Shown: positions 15,909 to 23,669 of the stretch, in pieces
How the letters are laid out: each line of letters begins with the position of its first letter
How positions within the stretch are numbered: the stretch's first letter is position 1
DNA from: a virus
IMG/VR virus record: IMGVR_UViG_3300043409_000987
Coordinates: 1 to 30,646 of that record
DNA: 30,646 nt
Strand: one strand, 5' to 3'
Program-made: the position numbers and the translations under genes
The notes under the pieces: generated by a model
The model's input: the letters and a program-made list of their open reading frames with translations, nothing else
Told to the model about the DNA's origin: nothing
Databases searched by the model: none

Positions 15909-16321
15909 CAATTTCGCTACTGTGGGGACCGGCCTCTCTGGACTTGAACGACGGCACGACCTACACCCTGCTCGACGGCGGCTTCGACCCCGGCGTCCCG
16001 ATCCGCACGTGGGACGAGGTCGGCATGTACAGCGGCACATTCAACCGCCAAGTGAACGTGCAGGTCTCGTCGCTAGTGCAGATGCGGATAGTGGTACTGG
16101 TCGCGGCCGCGTCCCATGCCGCCCTCAAGACCGCGCTCGACGCCATCGACACCATCTGCGCCCTGTCGTCGGCCACGATGGCGTACTCGCCCGACGGCGG
16201 CACCACGACCTACTCCTACACGACCGTCTACTCGCCGCCCTGTACCTACGTCCGTGACGACTCCATGTTCCTGAACAAGTTCCGGGCGTTCGTGACTATC
16301 GAGCCGATGCGTCGGCCATGA
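15905..16321 (+). CDS. Tail protein, probable distal tail component
   Basis: A 138-residue beta-rich protein starting with ATG in an ATGA overlap with the tape measure stop. The frame is open further upstream, but that part is a shadow of the tape measure gene. Features include LWGPASLDLNDGTTYTLLDG, a QVNVQVSSLVQMRIVVLVAA region and a YSYTTVYSPPCTYVRDDSMF hairpin. The position right after the tape measure is that of distal-tail or minor tail proteins. The length is short for a full Dit protein, so it may correspond only to the ring-forming N-terminal domain. No decisive motif. Confidence 0.6.
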   Translation: MTISLLWGPASLDLNDGTTYTLLDGGFDPGVPIRTWDEVGMYSGTFNRQVNVQVSSLVQMRIVVLVAAASHAALKTALDAIDTICALSSATMAYSPDGGTTTYSYTTVYSPPCTYVRDDSMFLNKFRAFVTIEPMRRP

Positions 16322-16331
16322 AAGGACTGAA

Positions 16332-16961
16332 ATGACCGACAACCTCGGGGTCCATACAGGCTCAGATGCGACCGTCGCCACCGACGACATCGGCGGCGTC
16401 CACTACCAAGAGGTCAAGCTCGTCTCGGGGACGAAGAACGCGACGACGCCGGTTAAGGCCGACTCCGCTACCGGCGCCCTGAACGTGATGCCATACGAGC
16501 ACCACGAGATCCACGACGGCAGTTCGTTCACCTGCTCCTACACCGTCGACCTCGCCCAGAGTGCCAGCGCCAACCTGCTGATCGTCACCCCGGACACTAC
16601 CAAATGGGCGCACTTCGGATACGAGGTCGATGTCGAGGTCGAAGCGCACGTCTACATCTACGAGGCGCCTACCGCGACCGCCGCGGCTAACCCCATCGTG
16701 GCCTACAACCGCGACCGGAACAGCCTCACCGCCGCCACCGTCGTCGTGACGCACACCCCGACCAGCGTCACCGAAGGCACCACGCTCATCCGAGAGGCGC
16801 ACCTCGGCAGCCTCAAGAACGTCGGCGGTGAATCGGTAGACGCGCAGGAGTTCATCCTCAAGCAGAACACCAAGTACCTGTTCCGGGTGACGAACGTGAT
16901 CAACAACGCGCCCAACTACATCACCATCCGCCTCAACTGGTACGAACATACCTCGCTCTAA
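16332..16961 (+). CDS. Beta-rich virion structural protein
   Basis: A 209-residue protein beginning MTDNLGVHTGSDATVATDDI, followed by GGVHYQEVKLV. This D-D-I-G-G-V-H-Y-Q motif is frequent in phage structural proteins of otherwise unknown role. The remainder alternates strands (SFTCSYTVDLAQSASANLLI, VDVEVEAHVYIYEAP, YLFRVTNVINNAPNYITIRL) with no membrane segment. GAAAGGACTGAA precedes the ATG. Its stop abuts the next ATG (TAAATG), so it is produced with the large tail-tip protein. Likely a tail-tip or decoration component. Confidence 0.68.
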   Translation: MTDNLGVHTGSDATVATDDIGGVHYQEVKLVSGTKNATTPVKADSATGALNVMPYEHHEIHDGSSFTCSYTVDLAQSASANLLIVTPDTTKWAHFGYEVDVEVEAHVYIYEAPTATAAANPIVAYNRDRNSLTAATVVVTHTPTSVTEGTTLIREAHLGSLKNVGGESVDAQEFILKQNTKYLFRVTNVINNAPNYITIRLNWYEHTSL

Positions 16962-18869
16962 ATGACCCCGTACCTGCTCATCCCGACAGACGAGATACCG
17001 CTCTCCAATAGCAGCGGCGCCAATCCGTGCTTTGACGGCACCCTCTCAATCGACGTCGCCGGGACCGAGTGGAATGCCAGCGCCGTCGGCCTCGTCTGGT
17101 CATCGACCATGCCCGGCGGGTATGCCTCGTGCAGTTTCACGATTCCCGACGTGTACCCGTACGCGCCCGCGCTGACCGGCATCGCCACCGACGCCGTCGT
17201 GACCATCACGCACGGCGCCGGGCCGGAGACCGTCTGGGTCGGCGTCATCTGCAACGATCCCAGCATCGGGTACGCAGGCGAGACGGCGTACGTTACCGTC
17301 GAGTGCGAGGGCTATCTGTCGGTTGCGCGCAGGCGGCAGGACTTTTGCCGGGAGTGGTCAACGCAGAGTTACGAGACCTTCGTCGAGCACCGGGCGTCGA
17401 ATCAGAACTACTCGATGACCTCAGACGGCATGATCGAGGTTCGCGCCGAGCAGGAGACGCACTACAAGAACCAGTCCTGGGCCGGGTACTTGGTCTGCAT
17501 GAACAACATGCTCGGACCGCTGGGGCCGTCGACCTTCGAGTACTGGGGAGACATCGCTTTCGACTACGCGGGCAACCTCGGCAGCGCCAACGCCTGGGAG
17601 TTCTGCGTCTACTGCGGCGCATACGCCGACACGCTCGCCACCATCGAGGCGACGACCCTCATCTGCCGCATCACCGGCGACGGCGGCGCCCTATCGGGCA
17701 GCATCGCGCGCCCCTGCTTCGACTCGTACCTGTACTTCATCCTGAAAAACGACAGCGGCGGGACACTGGACCCGGCCGCGAACCGCTACATACAGGTCAC
17801 GAACCTGACGATGCGTACGGCGTGGTACACGCCCATGAACATCACCAACATCTCGACCGCCAACCCGACCGAGTGCACGACCACCAGCGCGCACGGCATG
17901 GTCAACGGCGACTACGTCATCATCGCCGACACCGCTTCGACGCCGAACATCGCCGGGCGCCGACAGATCACCAAGACCGCCAATACCACCTTTACCGTCG
18001 CCGTGAACGTGAGTAGCGGCACGGCCACGGACGCGACGGCGATTCAGGAGAAGACCTACAGCGTCGACAACGTCATGGCGAACATCGGCACGGCGACCGG
18101 GCTGGCCGTGACCACCGACACGGACACGCTCGACACCCTGACCCACGCCGTGATTCGCCCGTACATGACCTACGCCGACGCCCTGTCCGAGATCGCCGCC
18201 CTCAATAGCGTCGCGTTCGACTGGGGCTTCTGGGGCACCGAGTTCTTCGCCACCGAGCGCCCCGCCGTCGTGGCCATCCCCGCCGGCCATCGCTACATCA
18301 TCGACGGCGCCACGACCCCCGGCATCGAGGTCGACCTGCACGAACAGCCGGACGGGTACGCCGACTACGTCCGTGTAGTCTACGCCGACCGCGCCGGTGG
18401 CACGTACCCGGACGGGACCATTCTGCAGACCGTGCGCCCATCCGACCCCGGCTGGACCGACGCCTCGAAGCGCGTCGCGATCCTCGACCTCTCTGGCACG
18501 ACCATGGACGCCGCGGCTGCCGCTGCCGCCGGGGACCAGTACCTCGAATGGGCCGCCGCCAACCGCGAGCAGGGAACCGTCACCGTGCGCGTGCCGTACC
18601 TGCCGCTGGCCGAAGGCGGGGAAAAGCTCGCCATCTACGCCAAGGCCGGGGACTGGCTCGGAGTCAGTCAGATCGCCGCACACGAAGCCGCGCCGCTGCT
18701 CATCACCGGCGTCGATGTCGATGCCGACTCCGGAACCGTGACGCTTTCCATCGGCGAGAACAAGAACGAGTTCGTCGCCAGCATGCTATCCGGCCTGTCG
18801 CTGGTCGGGGGACCGCCGAAGATCATACAGGGGACACCATTCGGACCCGGAAAGGGGTTCCCAGGATGA
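16962..18869 (+). CDS. Large minor tail (tail-tip) protein
   Basis: A 635-residue protein in the tail-tip position. The N-terminal part (residues 1-130) is beta-rich and resembles baseplate or Dit-Tal scaffolds. A central jelly-roll-like part follows (EYWGDIAFDYAGNLGSANAW). Residues about 297-365 hold NPTECTTTSAHGMVNGDYVI plus a TTFTVAV strand, an insertion domain common in phage tail proteins. The C-terminal 200 residues (VDLHEQPDGYADYVRVVYAD and onward, ending LLITGVDVDADSGTVTLSIG) look like a hub domain that dimerises or trimerises. There is no catalytic signature. It overlaps the next gene by 4 bp (ATGA). Confidence 0.72.
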   Translation: MTPYLLIPTDEIPLSNSSGANPCFDGTLSIDVAGTEWNASAVGLVWSSTMPGGYASCSFTIPDVYPYAPALTGIATDAVVTITHGAGPETVWVGVICNDPSIGYAGETAYVTVECEGYLSVARRRQDFCREWSTQSYETFVEHRASNQNYSMTSDGMIEVRAEQETHYKNQSWAGYLVCMNNMLGPLGPSTFEYWGDIAFDYAGNLGSANAWEFCVYCGAYADTLATIEATTLICRITGDGGALSGSIARPCFDSYLYFILKNDSGGTLDPAANRYIQVTNLTMRTAWYTPMNITNISTANPTECTTTSAHGMVNGDYVIIADTASTPNIAGRRQITKTANTTFTVAVNVSSGTATDATAIQEKTYSVDNVMANIGTATGLAVTTDTDTLDTLTHAVIRPYMTYADALSEIAALNSVAFDWGFWGTEFFATERPAVVAIPAGHRYIIDGATTPGIEVDLHEQPDGYADYVRVVYADRAGGTYPDGTILQTVRPSDPGWTDASKRVAILDLSGTTMDAAAAAAAGDQYLEWAAANREQGTVTVRVPYLPLAEGGEKLAIYAKAGDWLGVSQIAAHEAAPLLITGVDVDADSGTVTLSIGENKNEFVASMLSGLSLVGGPPKIIQGTPFGPGKGFPG

Positions 18870-19246
18870 CCGCCAACGAGCGCAAGATCCTCGGCATAGA
18901 AGACGAGCAAGACCTGCGTGACATGCGGACCATGCTCTTTTCGATGACGACGCACATGGGCCGCATCACGGGCCAGTTTGAGGAAATGGAGCGGCAGCGA
19001 GCAGAGGAGCGCAAAGAGGACCGCGCCTGGAAAGCCGAGATTCGCACGACGCTCGACGCCGTGCCGAACACCATCGCCACCGCCATTGAGAGGTGCAGAG
19101 AAGCGCGCGTCCTAGCGACGCAGCCGACCGTGACGGCCGTCACCGACGTAAAGCTCGTCACCGTGGGCGTCGCCAAGGCAGCGGGCGTCATCACGCTCCT
19201 GTCCGGCGCCATATACGGCGTCGTGAAACTCGTCGAACTCATCTGA
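18866..19246 (+). CDS. Coiled-coil protein with C-terminal membrane anchor
   Basis: A 126-residue protein. Residues 1-80 are a charged, likely coiled-coil stretch (MGRITGQFEEMERQRAEERK). Residues about 97-121 form one hydrophobic helix (VTVGVAKAAGVITLLSGAIY and on) followed by a very short tail. The layout resembles XhlA-like or holin-associated phage proteins, and it is the last gene before the amidase, so a lysis-accessory role is plausible but not shown. The start ATG overlaps the tail-tip gene stop by 4 bp. A strong hairpin ends this operon 52 bp downstream. Confidence 0.72.
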   Translation: MTANERKILGIEDEQDLRDMRTMLFSMTTHMGRITGQFEEMERQRAEERKEDRAWKAEIRTTLDAVPNTIATAIERCREARVLATQPTVTAVTDVKLVTVGVAKAAGVITLLSGAIYGVVKLVELI

Positions 19247-19298
19247 CTCACTCCGAGGGGGCATCCTTCCCCGCTGTGGCCGTCCCCCTCCGGCCGCC

Positions 19299-19344
19299 GA
19301 ACGCCTCGCCTGCATCCCGACAAGGAACCGCAGGCGGGGCGTTC
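19299..19344 (+). terminator. Strong hairpin ending the structural operon
   Basis: A 15-bp stem with one G-U wobble: 19299-19313 pairs with 19330-19344, around a 16-nt loop. It is followed by a short T-containing stretch (ATTCGTT) rather than a T-run. It lies between the last structural gene and the conserved element in front of the amidase, a terminator-then-promoter arrangement. Confidence 0.7.
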
Positions 19345-19359
19345 ATTCGTTCCTGCGAG

Positions 19360-19406
19360 TTTCCACATTCCCCCGGCCGGACGGAGAGCGGAGACTGCAC
19401 CCGTCT
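19360..19406 (+). promoter_or_regulatory. Conserved 47-bp element, copy 1, before the amidase
   Basis: The 19-bp string TTTCCACATTCCCCCGGCC (19360-19378) and the 8-bp string ACCCGTCT (19399-19406) both recur at 24900-24946 with identical spacing. The variable middle keeps an AG-x-x-TG pattern at the place of a -10 box (GAGACT, 19391-19396). The upstream box is not a canonical -35. A phage-regulated promoter or activator site for lysis genes is the likeliest reading (inference). Confidence 0.6.
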
Positions 19407-19422
19407 ACCAGCGGAGGTCATC

Positions 19423-20037
19423 GTGATCGGATTCGCCATCAAGTCATACCCCGCCCGCACGACCTGCTATGCGGCGCGGCCGGGAGGGGCGGGCGATGTG
19501 TCCCTGTTCGTGCTCCACCACACGGCCGGCACCGGGACCGCGGAACGGGTCGTGGACTACCTGAACTCCATCGGCCTGTCCGTCCACTACGTCGTCGACA
19601 AGCTCGGGCACATCGTCCAGAGCGTGCCCGACGCCAAGATGGCCTACCACGCCGGGGACAGCTCCTTCGGCGGGCGCGAGCACTGCAACGAATACAGCAC
19701 CGGCGTCGAGATCGTCAACCTGGGCAACGGAATCGACCCGTTCCCCGACGCGCAGGTGCGCGCGGTCGCGTACCTGGCCCACTTGCAGATGAAGCGGCAT
19801 CCGAAGATCACGTACGCGCGCATCACGGACCACAAGCGCATCAGCCACGAAGGCAAGATAGACATGCGCGGGAACTGGCCGCAGACGAAGTTCCGCAAGT
19901 ATCTTGAGGAGTACAACCGCCCGTCGCTGACCGGGCGCGAGAAGCGGCGTCTGTCGCGGCGACTGCGGCGGGTATCGAGCGCGTCGCTGTCGTGGGTCAC
20001 GCGGCTGGTGAAGCGGATAAAGAAGGGGCGTGCATGA
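19423..20037 (+). CDS. N-acetylmuramoyl-L-alanine amidase endolysin
   Basis: A 204-residue type-2 amidase that should cut the bond between MurNAc and L-Ala in peptidoglycan. Zinc-site and catalytic features of the family are visible: H32-H33 in VLHHTAG, H55 in VHYVVDKLG, H137 in ITDHKRIS and D147 in GKIDMRGN. There is no signal peptide, so export would need a holin. The C-terminus (171-204) is strongly cationic, with 14 Lys/Arg and one acidic residue, and may aid wall or membrane binding. The start is GTG at 19423, 5 nt after GCGGAGG; longer upstream frames cross the terminator and are rejected. It overlaps the next gene by 8 bp. Confidence 0.92.
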   Translation: MIGFAIKSYPARTTCYAARPGGAGDVSLFVLHHTAGTGTAERVVDYLNSIGLSVHYVVDKLGHIVQSVPDAKMAYHAGDSSFGGREHCNEYSTGVEIVNLGNGIDPFPDAQVRAVAYLAHLQMKRHPKITYARITDHKRISHEGKIDMRGNWPQTKFRKYLEEYNRPSLTGREKRRLSRRLRRVSSASLSWVTRLVKRIKKGRA

Positions 20038-20248
20038 GTTGCCGCCTGCGATCCAACAGTGTGAGGCGTGCCAGCGAGACTGCCCCGTTGACATCGAGCA
20101 CGTGCAATACGACCGGGCCACGGGCAGGCGCGTCGCCTCGCTCTACTTCTGTTCGGGCACATGCTGGAAATACTGGGCTCGCCAGATTGCAAAGCTGCCC
20201 GCGAAGCCGCTCACGGTCGGGACACGGGTTCGCATCGGGGGGGAGTAA
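20030..20248 (+). CDS. Small cysteine-rich zinc-finger-like protein
   Basis: A 72-residue protein with C11-x2-C14, C18 and C41-x3-C45 (in YFCSGTCWKYW), a pattern consistent with a small treble-clef or MYM/TRASH-like zinc site. A basic C-terminal strand region follows (AKPLTVGTRVRIGGE). The start is GTG at 20030, overlapping the amidase stop by 8 bp with AAGGGGCG upstream. It is the first of several small cysteine-pair proteins in this part of the genome. Function unknown; nucleic-acid or protein binding is possible. Confidence 0.72.
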   Translation: MHELPPAIQQCEACQRDCPVDIEHVQYDRATGRRVASLYFCSGTCWKYWARQIAKLPAKPLTVGTRVRIGGE

Positions 20249-21094
20249 GTGAGGCTCAATACCGTAACTGAGCGCGTCAAGTTCGGCCAGACCATCACGC
20301 TCTACCCGCTCGGCGACATCCACCTCGGAAGCGCCAACTGCGACCGCGACCTACTGTTTGAGACCGTTGCTGAAATCAGGCAGAACCCGGACGCGCGCTG
20401 GATCGGGATGGGCGACTACATCGAGGCCATCACGCCGACCGACAAACGCTGGCAGGCCGGTGGCATCGACCAGAAGATCGTCGACCTTGGCGCCGTGGAC
20501 CGTATCTGCGACGTGCTCGTAGACAAGACCGCCTCGATCCTGAACCCCATCATCGACAAATGCTGGGGCATGGGCGACGGCAACCACGAGTCGAGCAGCA
20601 ACGCCAAGTACAGCACCAACCTCGTGATACGGATGCTGGAGCAGATGCACCGCCCCGATCTGTACGCAGGCTGGAGTGCCATCACGCGCGTCGTGATGAC
20701 CCCGCGCGGCGCTCGGCTGCCGTTGCGCATCTTTCACATGCACGGGTATCAGGCCGGCCGCAAAGACGGCGCCAAGATCAACGGCCTCGACGACCTCATG
20801 GGCTACATCGACGACTGTCGCATCTACCTCGTCGGCCACTCGCACTCGAAGCTCATCAAGACGAAGACGAAGCTGAGCGCGAATCAGTCCTTCACCGACT
20901 TCCACGCCGAGACCGTCTACGGCGCCCACTGCGGCTCGTTCCTGCGCACCTACGAGAAGGACCAGACCGGATACGGAGAACGCGCAGGTTATCCACCGAC
21001 GCCGCTGGGCACGATCAAGTTCCTGCTCACACCACGGGAGAAGACGCGGGGCGGCAAGCGGGAGACGCGCATCACCATCGAGGCCGTGCAGTGA
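20249..21094 (+). CDS. Calcineurin-like metallophosphoesterase
   Basis: A 281-residue protein with the full di-metal phosphoesterase motif set: GDIHLGS at 22-28, GMGDYIE (D56), GDGNHE at 109-114, H163/H165 in FHMHGYQ and GHSHS at 196-200. The family includes phosphatases, cyclic-nucleotide phosphodiesterases and SbcD/Mre11-type nucleases. Nothing in the sequence picks the substrate. There is no signal peptide, so it should act in the cytoplasm. The GTG at 20249 directly follows the previous stop with a GGGGGGGAG ribosome site. It overlaps the next small gene by 4 bp (GTGA). Its neighbours suggest nucleic-acid or nucleotide metabolism. Confidence 0.9.
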   Translation: MRLNTVTERVKFGQTITLYPLGDIHLGSANCDRDLLFETVAEIRQNPDARWIGMGDYIEAITPTDKRWQAGGIDQKIVDLGAVDRICDVLVDKTASILNPIIDKCWGMGDGNHESSSNAKYSTNLVIRMLEQMHRPDLYAGWSAITRVVMTPRGARLPLRIFHMHGYQAGRKDGAKINGLDDLMGYIDDCRIYLVGHSHSKLIKTKTKLSANQSFTDFHAETVYGAHCGSFLRTYEKDQTGYGERAGYPPTPLGTIKFLLTPREKTRGGKRETRITIEAVQ

Positions 21095-21237
21095 TCCCCC
21101 TCGTCATCCGCACACAGGACGGGCGCCTGTACCTCATCCGCTGCCCCCGTTGCGGCAAGTCCAATCCCGTGCTCTGCATCCCGTCCGGCGTCTGCGATTA
21201 CTGCGGCTACGTCGCGGAGGAGGGTGACGTGAAATGA
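21091..21237 (+). CDS. 48-residue double zinc-ribbon peptide
   Basis: A 48-residue protein (GTG start at 21091, overlapping the metallophosphoesterase stop by 4 bp). It has two cysteine pairs, C18-x2-C21 and C35-x2-C38, and an extra C29, in the spacing of a rubredoxin-like or zinc-ribbon knuckle pair. The frame is open upstream, but that part is a shadow of the phosphoesterase. The stop overlaps the MT-A70 gene by 4 bp (ATGA). The overlaps on both sides support it as a real, co-translated gene. Role unknown; it could be an adaptor for either neighbour. Confidence 0.75.
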   Translation: MIPLVIRTQDGRLYLIRCPRCGKSNPVLCIPSGVCDYCGYVAEEGDVK

Positions 21238-21791
21238 GCGGCAAGTACCGCACCATCGTTGCCGATCCGCCGTGGAGCTACGACGACGGGTTCCCACAGG
21301 GTCCGGCGCATGGAGTCAGACGCGCCACTGTGAAACTCCCGTACCCGTCTATGTCCGCAACTGAAGTCGCAGCCCTGCCCGTGCCGGAATGGTGCGAGCG
21401 GGACTGCTGGCTGTTCCTCTGGACGACGAATCGTTATCTGCCCGATTCGTTCAGCATCGTCGAGGCGTGGGGGTTCCGGTACACGCAGACGATTACGTGG
21501 CGCAAGACCGGCTGCCCGTCACCGTTCGTTCGCAGCGTGGCGCCGCAACACTCTGAGTTTCTGCTGGTCGGCAGACGCGGGCACCCTCGCCGCGATGGCT
21601 CGTTCCCGACATCCGTTATCGACGCCCCCGCTCAGTCGAGACATAGCGCGAAGCCAGAGGTGTTCATGGACTACGTCGAGGCCGTCGGCGAGGGTCCACG
21701 TCTTGAGATGTTTGCCCGCCGCAATCGCCTTGGCTGGGATACGTGGGGCAATGAGGCGCTTGAGCACGTGACGATGGGGGCGGCGAAATGA
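21234..21791 (+). CDS. MT-A70-family adenine methyltransferase
   Basis: A 185-residue protein with the catalytic DPPW at 11-14 (TIVADPPWSY). The MT-A70 pattern continues: LPYPSMSATEVAALP, a CWLFLWTTNRYLP strand, YTQTITWRKTG, a glycine-containing EFLLVGRRG and SRHSAKPEVFMDYVE. Family members methylate the N6 of adenine in DNA or RNA using S-adenosylmethionine. Phage members are commonly orphan DNA methylases that may mask sites from host restriction. No restriction partner is present. The start is ATG in an ATGA overlap, with GGAGGGTGA upstream. The following gene also starts in an ATGA overlap. Confidence 0.9.
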   Translation: MSGKYRTIVADPPWSYDDGFPQGPAHGVRRATVKLPYPSMSATEVAALPVPEWCERDCWLFLWTTNRYLPDSFSIVEAWGFRYTQTITWRKTGCPSPFVRSVAPQHSEFLLVGRRGHPRRDGSFPTSVIDAPAQSRHSAKPEVFMDYVEAVGEGPRLEMFARRNRLGWDTWGNEALEHVTMGAAK

Positions 21792-22057
21792 CCGTGATCC
21801 CCTACCTCACCCAAAAGAAGCGCCTCATCAAGAACCTCGACGCGGCCCGGACGATGCTGCGTTCCCTGGTCGCCGACGACGCATACCTCTCCTACGCCAT
21901 CGAAGTCGCCGTGGAGCGGCACGAGGAAGGGTTCACGCAGTACGGCGACGCCCTCATTCGTACAGAGGATTATAAGATTGACTGCGACATCATCGAGGAG
22001 ATCGCGGACGCGCTCGTGTACCTGGCCGAGAAGTCGGCGCGGGAGCGGGAGACGTGA
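21788..22057 (+). CDS. MazG-like small alpha-helical protein
   Basis: An 89-residue all-helical protein. The segment ERHEEGFTQYGDALIRTE and the later DIIEEIADALVYLA (69-80) resemble the E-E-x-x-D helix of MazG/dUTPase-like NTP pyrophosphohydrolases and of short phage proteins related to them. It lacks the full four-helix set of a complete MazG, so it may be a divergent member or a non-catalytic relative. It overlaps both neighbours by 4 bp, placing it firmly in the methyltransferase and radical SAM run. A nucleotide-pool role is inferred only. Confidence 0.6.
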   Translation: MTVIPYLTQKKRLIKNLDAARTMLRSLVADDAYLSYAIEVAVERHEEGFTQYGDALIRTEDYKIDCDIIEEIADALVYLAEKSARERET

Positions 22058-22938
22058 GAGTCGCCATCGCCCAAGTCGACGGCAAGTGGCCGAATCTGGC
22101 GCTGGCGAAGATCGCTGCGTATCACCGAGCGCGGGGTGATTCCGTCGAGTGGTTCTCGCCGCTCGCTCATCTAGATCGCCGAGGCTGTGAATCGGTGTAT
22201 GCGAGCAAGGTATTCAAGGACACGGTTGACGACCCATACCTACCACTCGACACAGTTTGTGGCGGGTCTGGCTATAGCCTGGACGGGAGGCTGCTGCCCG
22301 AGATTGAGCGGATGAAGCCCGATTGGTCGCTGTGGCCGACGTGGCCGCACGACATGGGCTTCAGCACGCGCGGTTGTGTGCGTAAGTGCCCGTTCTGCAT
22401 CGTGCCCGAGAAGGAGGGGCCGATCCGCGTCGTGGCAGAGTTCGGCGACCTCACGACGTATCGCAAGACGATGAAGCTTCTCGACGGCAACGTGACCGCC
22501 GCACCGATCGAGCACTTCCGCCACTTCTGCGACGCGGCTACAGCGTCGCGCGTCGAGATCGAGTTCAACCAAGGGCTCGACGCTCGCCTGCTCACCGACG
22601 AACACGCCGCCATCATCGCCCGCTCGAAGTTCGCCCGCTACATTCACCTCGCCTTCGACCACGTCGGAGACGAGGCGGCGGTACGGCACGCCATCGCCAC
22701 GATGCAGTCAGCAGGAGTGCCCGCGTCCCGCCTCATGTTCTTCGTGCTGGTCGGCTTCGACACAACGAAAGAGGAGGACATGTACCGAATCGAACTCCTG
22801 CGCTCGCTCGGCTGCTACCCGTTCGTGATGCCGTTCGATCGCCACGACCGCTACCAGCGCGACCTGACGCGATGGTGCAACAAGTACCAGCACCGGAACG
22901 TAACGTGGGCGGAGTACCGGAAGGTGATAGCAGCATGA
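22054..22938 (+). CDS. Radical SAM enzyme
   Basis: A 294-residue protein with the iron-sulphur cluster motif C108-x3-C112-x2-C115 in STRGCVRKCPFC. Residues 1-80 (RVAIAQVDGKWPNLALAKIA) resemble the N-terminal nucleotide- or cobalamin-binding-like part found in phage and bacterial radical SAM proteins. Later parts show barrel segments such as EIEFNQGLDARLLTDEHAAI and FFVLVGFDTTKEEDMYRIEL. It should use S-adenosylmethionine and a 4Fe-4S cluster to make a radical; its substrate is unknown. The start is GTG at 22054, overlapping the MazG-like gene by 4 bp. Adjacent methyltransferases raise nucleic-acid modification as one possibility. Confidence 0.88.
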   Translation: MRVAIAQVDGKWPNLALAKIAAYHRARGDSVEWFSPLAHLDRRGCESVYASKVFKDTVDDPYLPLDTVCGGSGYSLDGRLLPEIERMKPDWSLWPTWPHDMGFSTRGCVRKCPFCIVPEKEGPIRVVAEFGDLTTYRKTMKLLDGNVTAAPIEHFRHFCDAATASRVEIEFNQGLDARLLTDEHAAIIARSKFARYIHLAFDHVGDEAAVRHAIATMQSAGVPASRLMFFVLVGFDTTKEEDMYRIELLRSLGCYPFVMPFDRHDRYQRDLTRWCNKYQHRNVTWAEYRKVIAA

Positions 22939-23225
22939 CCGACCAACCCGTCTGGACCTGCGCCGACTGCGGTATCGAGCACGGCAACGGCGAGCCGCAG
23001 TTTGCGACCTGGCATATGGGCACGTGCGGCGTCTGTGGCTGTCGCCGGGCGGTCACAGAGCCGAGGGACTATGGCTACCTGCGGCCGTCGTGGCGGGTGA
23101 ACGTGGGTACGGGCCGTCCCCCGGTTGGTGCCACGACCAAGGACGTTGGTCAATCGACCACGGAGCCGAACCCGTTCCCCGGCCTGCTGTATGACCTGAT
23201 TGACGAGGCGCGGCATGTTTCCTAA
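22935..23225 (+). CDS. Small zinc-ribbon-like protein
   Basis: A 96-residue protein with C9-x2-C12 (TCADCG) and C31-x2-C34-x-C36 (GTCGVCGC), a likely two-knuckle zinc site. A C-terminal stretch with an N-P-F-P-G-L-L-Y-D-L-I-D helix follows. The start ATG overlaps the radical SAM stop by 4 bp (ATGA); the frame is open upstream but only as a shadow. The C-terminal codons overlap the start of the next small gene by 11 bp. Function unknown. Confidence 0.75.
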   Translation: MTDQPVWTCADCGIEHGNGEPQFATWHMGTCGVCGCRRAVTEPRDYGYLRPSWRVNVGTGRPPVGATTKDVGQSTTEPNPFPGLLYDLIDEARHVS

Positions 23226-23373
23226 ACGGGGCAACTTTACTGTCACAGGAAACATGACCGGCCCCGGTGCACGTCCGGTGCGCGAAACGCCTACAAAACT
23301 AGCCATTGGCGCACGAGACGACAAGTGGCAACCCGCTCGCGTAAACGAGCACGAGACGCGAGGTTCTGCATGA
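23215..23373 (+). CDS. Cryptic 52-residue gene filling an apparent gap
   Basis: A 52-codon frame (begins MFPKRGNFTVTGNMTGPGAR) fills what looks like a 144-bp intergenic space. Its ATG follows GAGGCGGC within the end of the zinc-ribbon gene (11-bp overlap). Its TGA is part of an ATGA overlap with the next gene at 23370. Overlaps at both ends match the style of the surrounding genes. The product is basic, probably unstructured in part, and not recognised. Confidence rests on the overlaps, not on homology. Confidence 0.6.
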   Translation: MFPKRGNFTVTGNMTGPGARPVRETPTKLAIGARDDKWQPARVNEHETRGSA

Positions 23374-23669
23374 GAACCGGCCTCACCTACTCCCCCAACG
23401 CCGACGAACTCCCCTGCCCCGAATGCGGCAGCCGGGTCGCGTACGAGTACGGCGCGCGTGGCAAGCGGCGACGTGATCGCTATGGCACCTGCACCGGGCG
23501 CGGGCTCCTGCTCACGCCCTCGTTCGTCGACGGCGCCTGGATGGGGCGGTTCTGGGCGGAGGGGTTTGCGTGGGAATCGTTCGCGGAGTTCGTGACGAGG
23601 CGAGCACGAGAACTGCGCGAGTTGAGCACTGACAACTCCGGGCGGCGGGAGTTGCGCGCGCGTGAGTAG
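23370..23669 (+). CDS. Small protein with CxxC knuckle
   Basis: A 99-residue protein with C16-x2-C19 (LPCPECGS) and C41, an Arg/Lys-rich centre (GARGKRRRDRYG) and a C-terminal aromatic and helical region (MGRFWAEGFAWESFAEFVTR). The start chosen is ATG at 23370, 6 nt after GCGAGG and in an ATGA overlap with the upstream 52-codon gene. An in-frame GTG at 23325 would add 15 basic residues but has no convincing ribosome site. It overlaps the DNA methyltransferase gene by 8 bp. Possibly nucleic-acid binding; function unknown. Confidence 0.7.
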   Translation: MRTGLTYSPNADELPCPECGSRVAYEYGARGKRRRDRYGTCTGRGLLLTPSFVDGAWMGRFWAEGFAWESFAEFVTRRARELRELSTDNSGRRELRARE

